NCBI GenBank assembly: GCA_029259775.1
Contig: JAJDEN010000045.1
Span: forward strand, 62,001 to 126,000
From: Planctomycetota bacterium
GTDB taxonomy: Bacteria > Planctomycetota > PLA2 > JAEUHO01
Length of the DNA stretch: 64,000 nucleotides
Reading direction: 5' to 3'
Part shown: in pieces, positions 17,350-26,118 of the stretch
How positions within the stretch are numbered: the first letter of the stretch is position 1
Layout: every line of letters begins with the position of its first letter
Made by a program: the position numbers and the translations under genes
The notes under the pieces: model-generated
Seen by the model: the letters and a program-made list of their open reading frames with translations, nothing else
What the model was told of the DNA's origin: nothing
Databases searched by the model: none

Positions 17350-18936
17350 ATGCTCGACGACCTCAAGAAGGACCGGCACATCGGGTTCGGTGCGCAGGAA
17401 CGGCTCAAACTCTCTCTCTACGTGGCCGGCATGCTCGTCCTCGGCGGCGTCATCTTCGTCGGGACGCGGACAGGCGGCTCCGACGAGCAGGACAAGCCGA
17501 CCGTTGCCAAGAGCGCGCCCGCTGCTCCCGGCATCGATCTCGGGCCCTTGCTCGACGCGGCCGATGTGGTGCGCTTGGCGGATGCGGACGACGCAGCGCC
17601 GGACGGCTGGTGCAGTCGCGCGTTCCAGCACGTGCTCGACATCCAGCGGCGCGGACGCCTGGGCCAGGTCGAAGGCGCTCGGCGGTCCGTCTCCGACATG
17701 AACGCGCTCGCCACGGAGCCGCGGGGGCGCGTCTTCGAGGTCCAGGGCAAGGTGACCGAAGTCGCCGGCGAGGCCTGGAAACCGACGGAGGACGCGACGG
17801 GCAACGAACGCCTCTGGACCGTCGTGCTGGAGGACGCGGGTGAGGTCCCCCTCCTCGCAGTCAAGTACGGCAACCGCTCCGATGTCGGTGAGGGCCGGCC
17901 GATCGACGCCAAGCCCGCGGGGCTGCGCGGCGAGACCATCGAGGCCGGCCAGCATGTCGTCGTGCGGGGCGTCTACATCCAAGAGCGCACCGGCTCGTTT
18001 GGCGGCACGGCGGTGACGAAGGCGGCGCCTGTGCTGCTCGTCCACAAGGTGCGCATCATCGTGCCTCCCGAAGACCGCCGCGACGTGATCCCGGAACTGA
18101 GCGAGGCCCTCTGGGGCGACATCGAAGACCGCTTCAACCGTGAGTCGCGCAAGTGGGACGAAGACGCGCTCTATGAGGTCATCCAGTGGGCACGCGCCCA
18201 AGGCCAGGAAAAGCTGCGCGAGCGCATGCTCAAGGGCGAGTTCAAGTGGAAGTCGTGGGGCCGCGACCGCTTCGACGCGTGGAAGAAGGAAGTCGCCGTG
18301 AGCGAGGGCGCCTCGCGTCCGATCACGGACGGTTCGCGCGGCAAGGTCTTCCGTTGGTCCGGCATCATCGGGGAAGTGCTCGACTACCCGTGGGAGCAGA
18401 TCCCGCGCAACGCATTCGGCGTTGACGAGATCCAGGGCATCTCCCTGCTCTCCGACCACTACCGCAACGTATCGCTACGCGTGTTCCTGCCGTTCCCCGT
18501 CGACTCGTTCGAGGGCGTCACCGGGAAGCGGAGCGAGCACCTGCGCGTCTACGGCGTGTTCATCAAGAACTTCACGTACGACACGAAGCACAAGCGTCCG
18601 GACGGGAGCGGACGCGTGCAGCCCATGACGGCGCCGATGCTGGTCGTCCTGCACGTCGAGCGCTATCCCGATCACGAGGCCAGCCAGCGGATCCGGGGCG
18701 CCATGCTCTGGGTCGCCGGCGCGATGGTCATCTTCGGGTTGCTCTTCTACATCGTGCTCATCCGTGGCGGCGCCAAGCAGGCCAAGCGCATGGAGGAGCA
18801 CCGCCTCGCCCTGCGCCAGCGCATCCGTGCGAAGGGTCAGGGGGCGCAGCTGCCCACGAGCCGGGACGCAATTCCGCAGGATGGGGCTCCTCGCGAGGAT
18901 GGCTCCCCGCGGGATGGCCCAGCGGCGGACGGATAG
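17350..18936 (+). CDS. Membrane protein with two OB-like repeats, unknown function
   Basis: The 528-residue protein has a membrane helix at about residues 21-40 and a second near 455-478, with a charged tail. The soluble middle contains two related segments. Both begin with a strand pattern (RGRVFEVQGKVTEV; RGKVFRWSGIIGEV), pass through HVVVRGVYIQ or LRVYGVFIKN, and end with TAAPVLLVHKV or MTAPMLVVLHVER. This looks like an internal duplication of a small beta-barrel, OB-like domain. No catalytic residue stands out. It ends five bases before the aroB start, so it may be in the same transcript. Confidence 0.65.
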   Translation: MLDDLKKDRHIGFGAQERLKLSLYVAGMLVLGGVIFVGTRTGGSDEQDKPTVAKSAPAAPGIDLGPLLDAADVVRLADADDAAPDGWCSRAFQHVLDIQRRGRLGQVEGARRSVSDMNALATEPRGRVFEVQGKVTEVAGEAWKPTEDATGNERLWTVVLEDAGEVPLLAVKYGNRSDVGEGRPIDAKPAGLRGETIEAGQHVVVRGVYIQERTGSFGGTAVTKAAPVLLVHKVRIIVPPEDRRDVIPELSEALWGDIEDRFNRESRKWDEDALYEVIQWARAQGQEKLRERMLKGEFKWKSWGRDRFDAWKKEVAVSEGASRPITDGSRGKVFRWSGIIGEVLDYPWEQIPRNAFGVDEIQGISLLSDHYRNVSLRVFLPFPVDSFEGVTGKRSEHLRVYGVFIKNFTYDTKHKRPDGSGRVQPMTAPMLVVLHVERYPDHEASQRIRGAMLWVAGAMVIFGLLFYIVLIRGGAKQAKRMEEHRLALRQRIRAKGQGAQLPTSRDAIPQDGAPREDGSPRDGPAADG

Positions 18937-18941
18937 CCGGC

Positions 18942-20003
18942 GTGCACGCCGAGCCGCGCCTCGAACGCGTGGACCTGCCCGGGCGCGCGACCGACGTGCG
19001 CATCGGCGAGGGCCTCTACGGGACGATCTGGGCGGCGCTGCGCGCGCGCTTTCCGGCGGCTGCGCGCTGCGGTCTCGCCATCGACGAGCGGGTCGCGGGC
19101 CTCTGGCCGCTGCCGCCCGCCCCGGCGGATATCGACGTCCTCGACATCACGCTGCCCGCGGGTGAGGCGGCGAAGACGCGTGAGGTCCTTGCGAGCGTGC
19201 AGGACCGTTGGCTCGACCTGCGACGCGACGAGCCGGTCGTGGTCGTGGGCGGTGGCGCGGCCCTCGACGTAGGCGGCTTCGCCGCGGCGACCGTGCGCCG
19301 CGGGCTGCCGTGGATCGCTGTCGCGACGAGCGTCGTGGCGATGGCGGACGCCGCCGTGGGGGGCAAGACCGCCGTCAACCATGCGCGCGGCAAGAACCTG
19401 CTCGGCACCTTCCATCCGCCGGTCCTGGTGCTGTCGGATGTCGCGACGCTGGCCACGCTCGAGGCGCGCGAGAGCGTGGCGGGCCTGGCCGAGGTCTACA
19501 AGTGCGGGCGCCTGGCGGATGCGGTCCTGCTCGCGACGCTGCGCGAAGGGCCGCCGGCGGATCCGGCGGCGTGGATCGATGCCGTCCAGCGGGCCGTCGC
19601 CGTGAAGGCGCGCCTCGTCGAGGCCGACGAACGCGATGGGGGCGTCCGGCGCTTGCTCAACTACGGCCACACCGTCGGGCACGCGCTGGAGCGGGTGTTG
19701 GGCAACGAGCGCCTGCGTCACGGAGAAGCGGTCGCGATCGGAATGGATGTCGCCGCGGCCATCGCTCTCGGCCGTGGCCTGCTCACCGGGGAGCAGCGTG
19801 CGGAGCAGCGCGCGGATCTGGAGCGCTTGGGACTCACGTGCGATCTGCCGGCGGAGGCCTCAGGCGAGGCCTTGCACGCGGCGCTCGGGCTCGACAAGAA
19901 GCGCGTCGCCGGCACGAACCACGTGATGGTCCTGCCTGTGGGCGCGGCCGGTGCGCGTGTCGTCGATGACGTGACCGACGACGAGCTACGCGCCGTTCTC
20001 TAG
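18942..20003 (+). CDS. aroB: 3-dehydroquinate synthase
   Basis: The 353-residue cytosolic enzyme converts DAHP to 3-dehydroquinate, the second step of the shikimate pathway. It has the NAD-binding GGGAALDVGGFAAAT, the AVGGKTAVNH motif, AEVYKCG with the metal-binding Glu, and the zinc ligands in LNYGHTVGHALE and RHGEAVAIGM. Length is normal. The start is a GTG six bases after the previous stop. No other shikimate gene is in the window. Confidence 0.93.
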   Translation: MHAEPRLERVDLPGRATDVRIGEGLYGTIWAALRARFPAAARCGLAIDERVAGLWPLPPAPADIDVLDITLPAGEAAKTREVLASVQDRWLDLRRDEPVVVVGGGAALDVGGFAAATVRRGLPWIAVATSVVAMADAAVGGKTAVNHARGKNLLGTFHPPVLVLSDVATLATLEARESVAGLAEVYKCGRLADAVLLATLREGPPADPAAWIDAVQRAVAVKARLVEADERDGGVRRLLNYGHTVGHALERVLGNERLRHGEAVAIGMDVAAAIALGRGLLTGEQRAEQRADLERLGLTCDLPAEASGEALHAALGLDKKRVAGTNHVMVLPVGAAGARVVDDVTDDELRAVL

Positions 20004-20051
20004 GTGGTTCAAATCCAAGCCACAGGACTCGTGCGCACTCCAGAATTGAAA

Positions 20052-20077
20052 ACGGGCGGCTCGCGTGAGCCGCCCGT
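20052..20077 (-). terminator. Intrinsic terminator of the STAS gene
   Basis: An 11-bp perfect stem (ACGGGCGGCTC with GAGCCGCCCGT, 4-base loop) is followed on the minus strand by TTTT, about 30 bases past the stop of the STAS gene. On the plus strand it is 49 bases after aroB but lacks a T-run, so it may only slow transcription from that side. Confidence 0.8.
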
Positions 20078-20106
20078 CTTGAGTCGGATCCTTGGTGCGT
20101 TGCCGT

Positions 20107-20889
20107 CTACGAGCCGAGCTCGGACTTCCACGACTCCTGGTCGCGAACGAACTGCTCGAGGTGCGAGCGATCCTCGTCCTTGATGCTCTCGTAGCGGACC
20201 CGAACGGCGTCGACCGAGGTGTCCTCGTCGTCACCGGAGGACATCTCGTTGACCTCCTGGATCTGCCCGCTCATCTCGAAGTAGTACTCCTTGACGGCGA
20301 AGGGCTGACGGAACTTCAGCTTCAGCAACTGCCCGATCTTGAGGAAGCTCTCGACCGGGTCATCGCCCTTGTCGTGATCGGGCTCGTAGCGGAACAGCAG
20401 GCCGTCTTCGTACAGCGTGACGATCCGGCCGACCTGGTTCGGCAGGGCATCGGCGTCGTCGCTGCCGCTCGGACGGAAGAGGATCGGCACGCTCCCCGTC
20501 AGGGCCTCGTCGTACTCGCCGCCCTCGAGCCTGATCTCACCGACGTCCTCGCCGGTGCGGAAGTGCTGCACGCCCGCCTCGACCGACTCGAACATCTTGA
20601 ACACGTCGTCGAGCCCGAGAGTGGTCAACGTCTTCTTGATGAACTTGCTCGGACGCGCGAGGACCATCGCGCCGCCCTTCTGCTCGAGCCGCTTCGAGGT
20701 CTTGATGAGGTAGCCAAGCGCGGCGGAGTTGATGAACTTGAGCAGGCGCAGGTCGAACACGAAATGCTCGTCCCCCGCGTTGATCATGCGGTCGATCCGC
20801 TCGCTGAAGGCGGGCAGGTTGAACGTGTCGAACTCGCCGGTGAACTTCAGGATCACGACGTCTTCGTAGCGATGCTTCTCGAGCTTCAT
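20107..20889 (-). CDS. STAS-domain (anti-sigma factor antagonist-like) protein with C-terminal PilZ-like domain
   Basis: The first 110 residues of this 260-residue protein are a STAS domain: KFTGEFDTFNLPAFSERI and FVFDLRLLKFINSAALGYL, with the Ser of INSAAL at the position phosphorylated in SpoIIAA-type antagonists. The rest has IVTLYEDGLLFRYE and FAVKEYYFEMSGQI, which look beta-rich and could be a PilZ-like domain, but the RxxxR and DxSxxG signatures are not evident. It is probably a partner-switching regulator of a sigma factor. The partner kinase is not nearby. GGAG lies upstream of the ATG, and a strong terminator follows, so it is its own transcription unit. Confidence 0.75.
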   Translation of the reverse strand: MKLEKHRYEDVVILKFTGEFDTFNLPAFSERIDRMINAGDEHFVFDLRLLKFINSAALGYLIKTSKRLEQKGGAMVLARPSKFIKKTLTTLGLDDVFKMFESVEAGVQHFRTGEDVGEIRLEGGEYDEALTGSVPILFRPSGSDDADALPNQVGRIVTLYEDGLLFRYEPDHDKGDDPVESFLKIGQLLKLKFRQPFAVKEYYFEMSGQIQEVNEMSSGDDEDTSVDAVRVRYESIKDEDRSHLEQFVRDQESWKSELGS

Positions 20890-20995
20890 GGGATCTCCAC
20901 GGCGGCAGGTTGCCGCGTTCGGGCGCTAGATCGTAGAGGCAGCCCTCGCGTCGTTCAACCGCAGCGAGCCAGCAAATGGAGGCTGGGGGCCGAAA

Positions 20996-21994
20996 CTAGC
21001 CCGCGCCGACCCGCTCCAGCGCCTCCGCGACGATCTTCTCGGCCGGGATGCCCTCGGCCTCCGCCTCGAAGTTCAGCACGATCCGGTGGCGCAGGGCGCC
21101 CGTGGCGATCCGCTGCATGTCCTCGCGGGCTACCGCGGCGCGTCCCGCGGCCAGCGCGAGCGCCTTGCCGCAGAGGGTGATCGCCTGGGCCGCGCGCACG
21201 CTGGCGCCGAACCGGACGTAGCGCTTGGTCAGCGGGCCCGCTTCCTCGGCCTCGGGCCTCGTGGCGTGGACGAGCCGCGTGACCCAATCGCGCGCGCGAT
21301 CGCCAAGCGGCACCTGGCGGGTGAGGGCCTGCATGGCCCGGATCCGGTCGCCGTCGAGGATCGGCTCGACCCGGATCTCCTCCTCGGCGGTCGTGCGATC
21401 CAGGATCGTGCGCATGTCCTCGATGCCGGCGTTGGGCACCATGCTCTTGAGCAGGAACCGGTCGAGCTGCGCCTCGGGCAGGGGGTAGGTGCCCTCCATC
21501 TCGATCGGGTTCACGGTTGCCAGGACGACGAACGGATCCGGCAGCGGGAAGGTCTGCCCACCGGCCGTGACCTGGCGCTCCTGCATCGCCTCAAGCAGGG
21601 CACTCTGCGTCTTGGGGGTCGCGCGGTTGACCTCGTCCGCGAGCAACACGTGCGCGAAGACGGGGCCCTTGCGGAAGACGAACTCGCGGCGTCCCTCCTC
21701 CTCCGTGACGAGCCATGTGCCGATCACGTCAGCCGGCATGAGGTCGGGCGTGCACTGGATGCGCCCGAAGGAGAGCGCCAGCGCGTCAGCCAGCGTCCTC
21801 ACGAGCAGGGTCTTGCCCGTGCCCGGTACGCCTTCGAGCAGGAGGTTGCCGCCGGCCAGCAGGCACAGCACGGCGGCCTCGACGACCTCGTCCTGACCCA
21901 CGATCACGCGGCCGATCGTCGTCTTGAGCCGGGCCACGTCTTCGGCGTACCGCGCCACGGCTTCGGCGGTCTGCTGGACTCCGGACGTGCTCAC
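20996..21994 (-). CDS. MoxR-family AAA+ ATPase
   Basis: The 332-residue protein has Walker A (GVPGTGKT), Walker B (VLLADEVNRATPKTQ), sensor 1 in VVLATVNP, and the MoxR-type GQTFPLPDPFVVLATVNPIE pattern. MoxR ATPases act as chaperones for assembly or metal insertion, usually with VWA-domain or DUF58 proteins. No such partner lies next to it here, although two exported VWA proteins occur about 10 kb away. The start is a GTG at 21994 with AGGAG upstream. Confidence 0.88.
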   Translation of the reverse strand: MSTSGVQQTAEAVARYAEDVARLKTTIGRVIVGQDEVVEAAVLCLLAGGNLLLEGVPGTGKTLLVRTLADALALSFGRIQCTPDLMPADVIGTWLVTEEEGRREFVFRKGPVFAHVLLADEVNRATPKTQSALLEAMQERQVTAGGQTFPLPDPFVVLATVNPIEMEGTYPLPEAQLDRFLLKSMVPNAGIEDMRTILDRTTAEEEIRVEPILDGDRIRAMQALTRQVPLGDRARDWVTRLVHATRPEAEEAGPLTKRYVRFGASVRAAQAITLCGKALALAAGRAAVAREDMQRIATGALRHRIVLNFEAEAEGIPAEKIVAEALERVGAG

Positions 21995-22055
21995 GGGCTG
22001 CTCTCCTGCGGGGGGCGCATCCTACCGACGTCCGGGCCGGACGTGCGATTGCCCT

Positions 22056-23465
22056 CTATCCAAGCTCGCTGAGGACCCGTCCGCGCCAGGTCACGCCGAG
22101 GTCGTCCTCGGCCATCCGGCGGCAGGCCTCCATATCGACGCCCTCCAGACCGCCCACGGCCGTGCAGACGACCTGGAGGCCCGCGTCGCGCGCGGCCCGG
22201 ATGTAGTCCAGCATCGGCGTGTAGCCGTCGGGCGAGAAGGCGGAGGGGCAGTGGCGCTCGAAGGTCTCGACATCCTGCGCGTTGAGGCTCACCGAGACGA
22301 CATCGATGAGGCCCACGATCTCCGGCGCCGTCGGGCGCTTGTTGATCAGGTCCGCATGGCCGTTCGTGTTGAGCCGCGTCGTGCCGCCGCGCTCTTTCAC
22401 CCAGCCGGCGACCTGCTTGAGCGTATCGAGGCGCAGCGTCGGCTCGCCGTACCCGCAGAAGACGATCTCGTCGTAGGCCGTGGGGTCGCCGATGGATTCG
22501 ACGATCTCCTCGAAGCGCGGGTCCTTCGCGCGGCGCAGGTCGTAGCCCTTGACCTCGAACTCGTCGTGCGTGCGAGGGCAGAACGTGCACTTGGCGTCGC
22601 AGGCGTTGGTGAGGTTGACATAGAGGCTGTCGCGGATGGTGTAGGTCGGCGGCCCCGCGGTCTCCTCCGTGGGGAGCCGGAAGAGGCGGCGGGAGTTGCG
22701 CGTCGTGATGCGGCGCACGTCGGCCTCCGACAGCCCCTTGAGCTCGGCCAGGGCGCGCGCCGTGTGCGCGACGAACGACGGCTCGTTGCGCTTGCCGCGG
22801 CGCGGCACGGGCGCCAAGAAGGGCGCGTCGGTCTCGACGAGGGTCTCTTCGATCGGCACGAACGAGGCCGACTCGCGCACGTTCTCGCCCTTCGGGAAGG
22901 TAAGGATGCCGGAGAACGAAATGACGAAGCCCGCGGCGAGGTAGCGCTCGGCGTGGGCCGGATCGCCCGTGTAGCAGTGGATGACGCCGCGCAGACCCGG
23001 GAACTCCTCGATGATGTCGCCGGCATCGTCGAAGGCGGCCCAGGAGCCTTCCTTGTCGCGGATGTGCACGATCACCGGCAGGTCGTTCTCGAGACCTACC
23101 CGGCAGTGGTGACGGAAGGAGAGCTGCTGGCGGGCGGGATCCGTGTTGTCGCGGTAGTAGTCGAGCCCGGTCTCACCTACGCCGACGAAGCCGCCGCCGA
23201 GCAGCAGCTCGTCCAACTCGGCCAGGGCCGCGCCCACGTCCTCGGGCACGTCGTTCGGATGGATGCCGGCCGTCGGATAGAGCCCCTCGCGGCCTTCGCA
23301 GAGGGCGGCGCACTGCCGGGCGTTCTCGACGGACGTGGCCACCACGACCGCCTGGTCGACGCCCTCCTCGCGCATGCGGGCCAGGACGTCGCCGCGGTCC
23401 TCGTCAAAGCTGTCCCATGTGAGATGGCAATGGGAGTCCACGAGCGGGGGGAGGGGCTGGCTCAT
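22056..23465 (-). CDS. TatD-family hydrolase fused to a TatD-associated radical SAM domain
   Basis: Residues 1-265 are a TatD-type metal-dependent hydrolase: DSHCHLTWDSFD, GIHPND, VGETGLDYYR, VIVHIRD, GVIHCYTG and VETDAPFLAP supply the metal ligands. Residues about 275-469 form a radical SAM domain with the cluster motif CDAKCTFC and the GYGEPTLR strand. Separate TatD-linked radical SAM proteins are known to be encoded beside tatD in other bacteria. Here the two are one polypeptide with no intervening stop. TatD enzymes are DNases or RNases acting in repair or RNA turnover. The substrate of the radical SAM half is unknown. Confidence 0.85.
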   Translation of the reverse strand: MSQPLPPLVDSHCHLTWDSFDEDRGDVLARMREEGVDQAVVVATSVENARQCAALCEGREGLYPTAGIHPNDVPEDVGAALAELDELLLGGGFVGVGETGLDYYRDNTDPARQQLSFRHHCRVGLENDLPVIVHIRDKEGSWAAFDDAGDIIEEFPGLRGVIHCYTGDPAHAERYLAAGFVISFSGILTFPKGENVRESASFVPIEETLVETDAPFLAPVPRRGKRNEPSFVAHTARALAELKGLSEADVRRITTRNSRRLFRLPTEETAGPPTYTIRDSLYVNLTNACDAKCTFCPRTHDEFEVKGYDLRRAKDPRFEEIVESIGDPTAYDEIVFCGYGEPTLRLDTLKQVAGWVKERGGTTRLNTNGHADLINKRPTAPEIVGLIDVVSVSLNAQDVETFERHCPSAFSPDGYTPMLDYIRAARDAGLQVVCTAVGGLEGVDMEACRRMAEDDLGVTWRGRVLSELG

Positions 23466-23543
23466 GGGCGCAAGGTACCCGCCCGGCGGGCGCCCCGGCA
23501 GTGGTGGTCGGGGGCGCTAGAGTAGGACGCAGGAGACCCCACC

Positions 23544-24476
23544 ATGGCTGGAAGCGTCCGCTCCCTCTTCACCCGCCTGTTGCCCTGGGCCGCGCTGGGC
23601 GTATTGACCGTGGCGTTCTTCGTGCAGGTGAAGGCGCGCCGGGAGGCCGAGAGGGAGGCCGACGTTGCCCGGGCCGGGCTCGCACCGCTACGCAAGGAGT
23701 TGGCCCTCTCGGAGGCCAATCTCGCGTTCATTCCCTCCGCGCGCCCCGCGGCCGTAGCGGATGTCGCCGGGGAGCACGTCGCCGAGATCAGCGATCTCAG
23801 AAGGAAGCTCGAGCTCGCCCACGAGGAACTCGCCGCGAGCCGCGCTGCCGAGCGCGCACGCACCGAGAAGGGCGACCGTACGGAGTCGCTGCGTGCCACC
23901 GAGGCAGCGCGGGCCAACGCCCTCGCCCGCGAGGCCGGCGCGGCGCAAGCCGAGGCAGCCACGCGTGTCGCCACGGCGCAAGCCGAGACCTCCAAGGCGC
24001 AGGCCGACGCCGCCCGGCGCATCGCCGTGGCCCACACCAGCGAGCAGGCGCTCGCCGCCCGGCTGCGTGAGGTCACGACGGACGAGAGTCGCCTGGACGT
24101 GGCCCTGACCGGCCTGCTGAAGGCCAAGGACGCCGGCGTCGTGAAGTTCGCCATTGAGGGCCTCGTGGCGATCAAGCACCGGGGCTACGCCGGCCGCGTC
24201 CTGCCGCTGCTCGATCACGACGCGCCGACCGTGCGCATCGCCGCGATGCACGCCTTGCTGCGCTCGGGCAGTGGCGTGGCTTCGGCGGCCCCGCTCTGCG
24301 AGCCCGTGCTGCGGCTGCTTGCCGACGACGCGCCCGATATCCGGCTGGCCGGCTTGCTCCTCGCGCAGGAGGTCGTCGGCGAGACGCCGAGCCTGGGCTT
24401 CGGCAGCAAGGACCCGGCGGTGGCGAAGGAGATCGCGCGGCTCAAGACGAAGCTCGCCGCGCTGGCCCGCGAGTGA
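23544..24476 (+). CDS. Membrane-anchored coiled-coil protein with HEAT-like C-terminus
   Basis: The 310-residue protein has one N-terminal membrane helix (about 11-28), then an Ala/Glu/Arg-rich coiled coil (about 30-180). The C-terminal part resembles HEAT repeats (VVKFAIEGLVAIKHRGYAGRVL, then TVRIAAMHALLRSG). The AGGAG upstream of ATG 23544 supports the start. The stop overlaps the GTG start of ung (GTGA), suggesting translational coupling, though no functional link is evident. It is divergent from the TatD fusion gene. I do not recognise a named family. Confidence 0.6.
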   Translation: MAGSVRSLFTRLLPWAALGVLTVAFFVQVKARREAEREADVARAGLAPLRKELALSEANLAFIPSARPAAVADVAGEHVAEISDLRRKLELAHEELAASRAAERARTEKGDRTESLRATEAARANALAREAGAAQAEAATRVATAQAETSKAQADAARRIAVAHTSEQALAARLREVTTDESRLDVALTGLLKAKDAGVVKFAIEGLVAIKHRGYAGRVLPLLDHDAPTVRIAAMHALLRSGSGVASAAPLCEPVLRLLADDAPDIRLAGLLLAQEVVGETPSLGFGSKDPAVAKEIARLKTKLAALARE

Positions 24477-25159
24477 CCGCGGTCGACGTACAGCTCACCG
24501 ACGCGCTCACCTCGCCCGGCTGGCGCGCGGCGCTGGCGGCCGTCATGGCGAGCGACGCGTTCTCCGAACTCGAGGCCTTCCTTGAGGCCGAGCGCGCGGC
24601 CGGCGCCCAGGTGCTGCCCGCGGCCGAGGACATCTTCGCCGCGCTCAACCTCGTCGAGCCGGACGACGTGCGCCTCGTGATCCTAGGCCAGGATCCCTAC
24701 CCGACGCCGGGTCACGCCCACGGGCTCGCGTTCTCCTATCGCGGGGACGGCACCCTGCCGCGCTCGCTCGCCAACGTCTTCCGCGAGATCGAGGCCGACC
24801 TCGGGCGGCCCGTGCCGCCGGGGCGCGGCGATCTGACGCCCTGGGCGCGCCAGGGGGTGCTGTTGCTCAACGCCGTCTTGACCGTGCGCGCGGGGGAGGC
24901 CGGCTCGCACCGCCGCCGCGGCTGGGAGGCCGTCACGGATGCCGTGCTGGCGCACCTGGCCGTGCGCGAGGCCCCGCTCGTCGTGCTGCTGTGGGGCCGC
25001 GAGGCGAAGAAGAAGCGCCCGCTGCTGGGGAATCGCCATGTCGTCTTGGAGGCGGGGCATCCCTCGCCGCTCTCCTTGCGCTACTTCCGCGGGTGCCGAC
25101 ACTTCAGCCGCGCCAATGCTGCGCTCGCGCCCCAGGCCATCGACTGGCTGGGTCTCTGA
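24473..25159 (+). CDS. ung: Uracil-DNA glycosylase, family 1
   Basis: The 228-residue protein has the family-1 catalytic motif GQDPYPTPGHAHGLAFS (Asp activates water), LLLNAVLTV and the HPSPLS minor-groove loop. It removes uracil from DNA in base-excision repair. Length matches the family. It begins with a GTG overlapping the upstream stop by four bases. Confidence 0.93.
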   Translation: MTAVDVQLTDALTSPGWRAALAAVMASDAFSELEAFLEAERAAGAQVLPAAEDIFAALNLVEPDDVRLVILGQDPYPTPGHAHGLAFSYRGDGTLPRSLANVFREIEADLGRPVPPGRGDLTPWARQGVLLLNAVLTVRAGEAGSHRRRGWEAVTDAVLAHLAVREAPLVVLLWGREAKKKRPLLGNRHVVLEAGHPSPLSLRYFRGCRHFSRANAALAPQAIDWLGL

Positions 25160-25232
25160 GCCAGAACCTCGCGGATCGCGGCACGCGGCGCGGTCGGTCG
25201 TGTAGCGTGGTGGGTCCTTGGAGGGCCACTCG

Positions 25233-26015
25233 ATGAATCAGACACTCGTTGCCATCGTCGTGGGGCTGATCGCTGCCGGCGGCGGCGTCCTGCTCATGGA
25301 CAGCCTGCGTGAGACGGACAGCGCATCCGGCGTCGCCGCGGTGGACCTCGGTCCCCTCGAGGACCGCCTGCTCGCCATCGAACGTCGCCTGCCCGCCGAC
25401 GGGACGCGCGGCGTCCAGCTCTCGACCTCGGGCGTGCATCCCGAGTTGCACAAGCGCTTCCTCGCCATCGAAGAGGCGATTGCCTCGCTGAAGGCGTCTG
25501 GCGGCGCCGGCGACAGCGCCGGATCCGGCGGCACCCTCGAGCGCATCGAGGAGCGCCTCGCCTCGATCGAGGACAAGGTCGACGGCGGATCCGGCACGCC
25601 CGCCAAGCCGAAGCGCCCCACGAAGAAGCGCGTGAGCCTGGCCGAGGCCGCGGACGAGCTCGAGCTGACCCCGCAGCAGGAAGACGCCCTGCGGGACATC
25701 TACGAGAAGTACAACCACGACCTCTACAAGCTCGCTGCGGGCCCCGATGGGGACCCCGAGGACGTGAAACGGGACATCGCCGCCGCGAGCAAGGATCCCA
25801 CCAAGGCCATGGGGATCATGACCAAGTACCTGCCGCGGGTCATGAAGGACATCGGCAGCTTCATGAAGGCCCAGGGCGATCGCAGTTCGGCCATCGTCAA
25901 GGCCATCGGGCCGGAGAAGTCCACGCGCCTCAGCCGCGAGTACGACGTCAAGGAAGGCAACGCCCTGGGCGCTTTCGGCGGCATGCGCAGCGGGATGGGC
26001 TTCGGCAGACGCTAG
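25233..26015 (+). CDS. Small membrane-anchored coiled-coil protein, unknown function
   Basis: The 260-residue protein has an N-terminal helix (about 5-23), two predicted coiled coils with IEERLASIEDK-type heptads, a Lys/Pro-rich linker, and a C-terminal helical domain starting LTPQQEDALRDIYEKY. The last part recalls the LTxxQ motif of Spy/CpxP-like periplasmic chaperones, but only weakly. GGAGG at 25220-25224 lies eight bases before ATG 25233, so this start is preferred to an upstream TTG. It sits alone between ung and the protease operon. Confidence 0.6.
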   Translation: MNQTLVAIVVGLIAAGGGVLLMDSLRETDSASGVAAVDLGPLEDRLLAIERRLPADGTRGVQLSTSGVHPELHKRFLAIEEAIASLKASGGAGDSAGSGGTLERIEERLASIEDKVDGGSGTPAKPKRPTKKRVSLAEAADELELTPQQEDALRDIYEKYNHDLYKLAAGPDGDPEDVKRDIAAASKDPTKAMGIMTKYLPRVMKDIGSFMKAQGDRSSAIVKAIGPEKSTRLSREYDVKEGNALGAFGGMRSGMGFGRR

Positions 26016-26023
26016 CCCCTCCA

Positions 26024-26040
26024 CCCCGCCTCCCGCGGGG
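26024..26040 (+). terminator. GC-rich hairpin after the small coiled-coil gene
   Basis: CCCCGC-CTCCC-GCGGGG forms a 6-bp stem starting nine bases after the stop codon. No T-run follows, so it is only a possible weak terminator. Confidence 0.3.
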
Positions 26041-26118
26041 GACACAAACCGTTCACGCCGTGGCACCGGCCCCGCATTGCGGCATACACTCTGCCCCCGC
26101 TCTCACTCAGGGGGTCCC

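Noticed and set aside
20052-20077. Terminator assigned to aroB
   Set aside because: The T-run is on the minus strand only, so it is assigned to the STAS gene. It may still affect readthrough from aroB.
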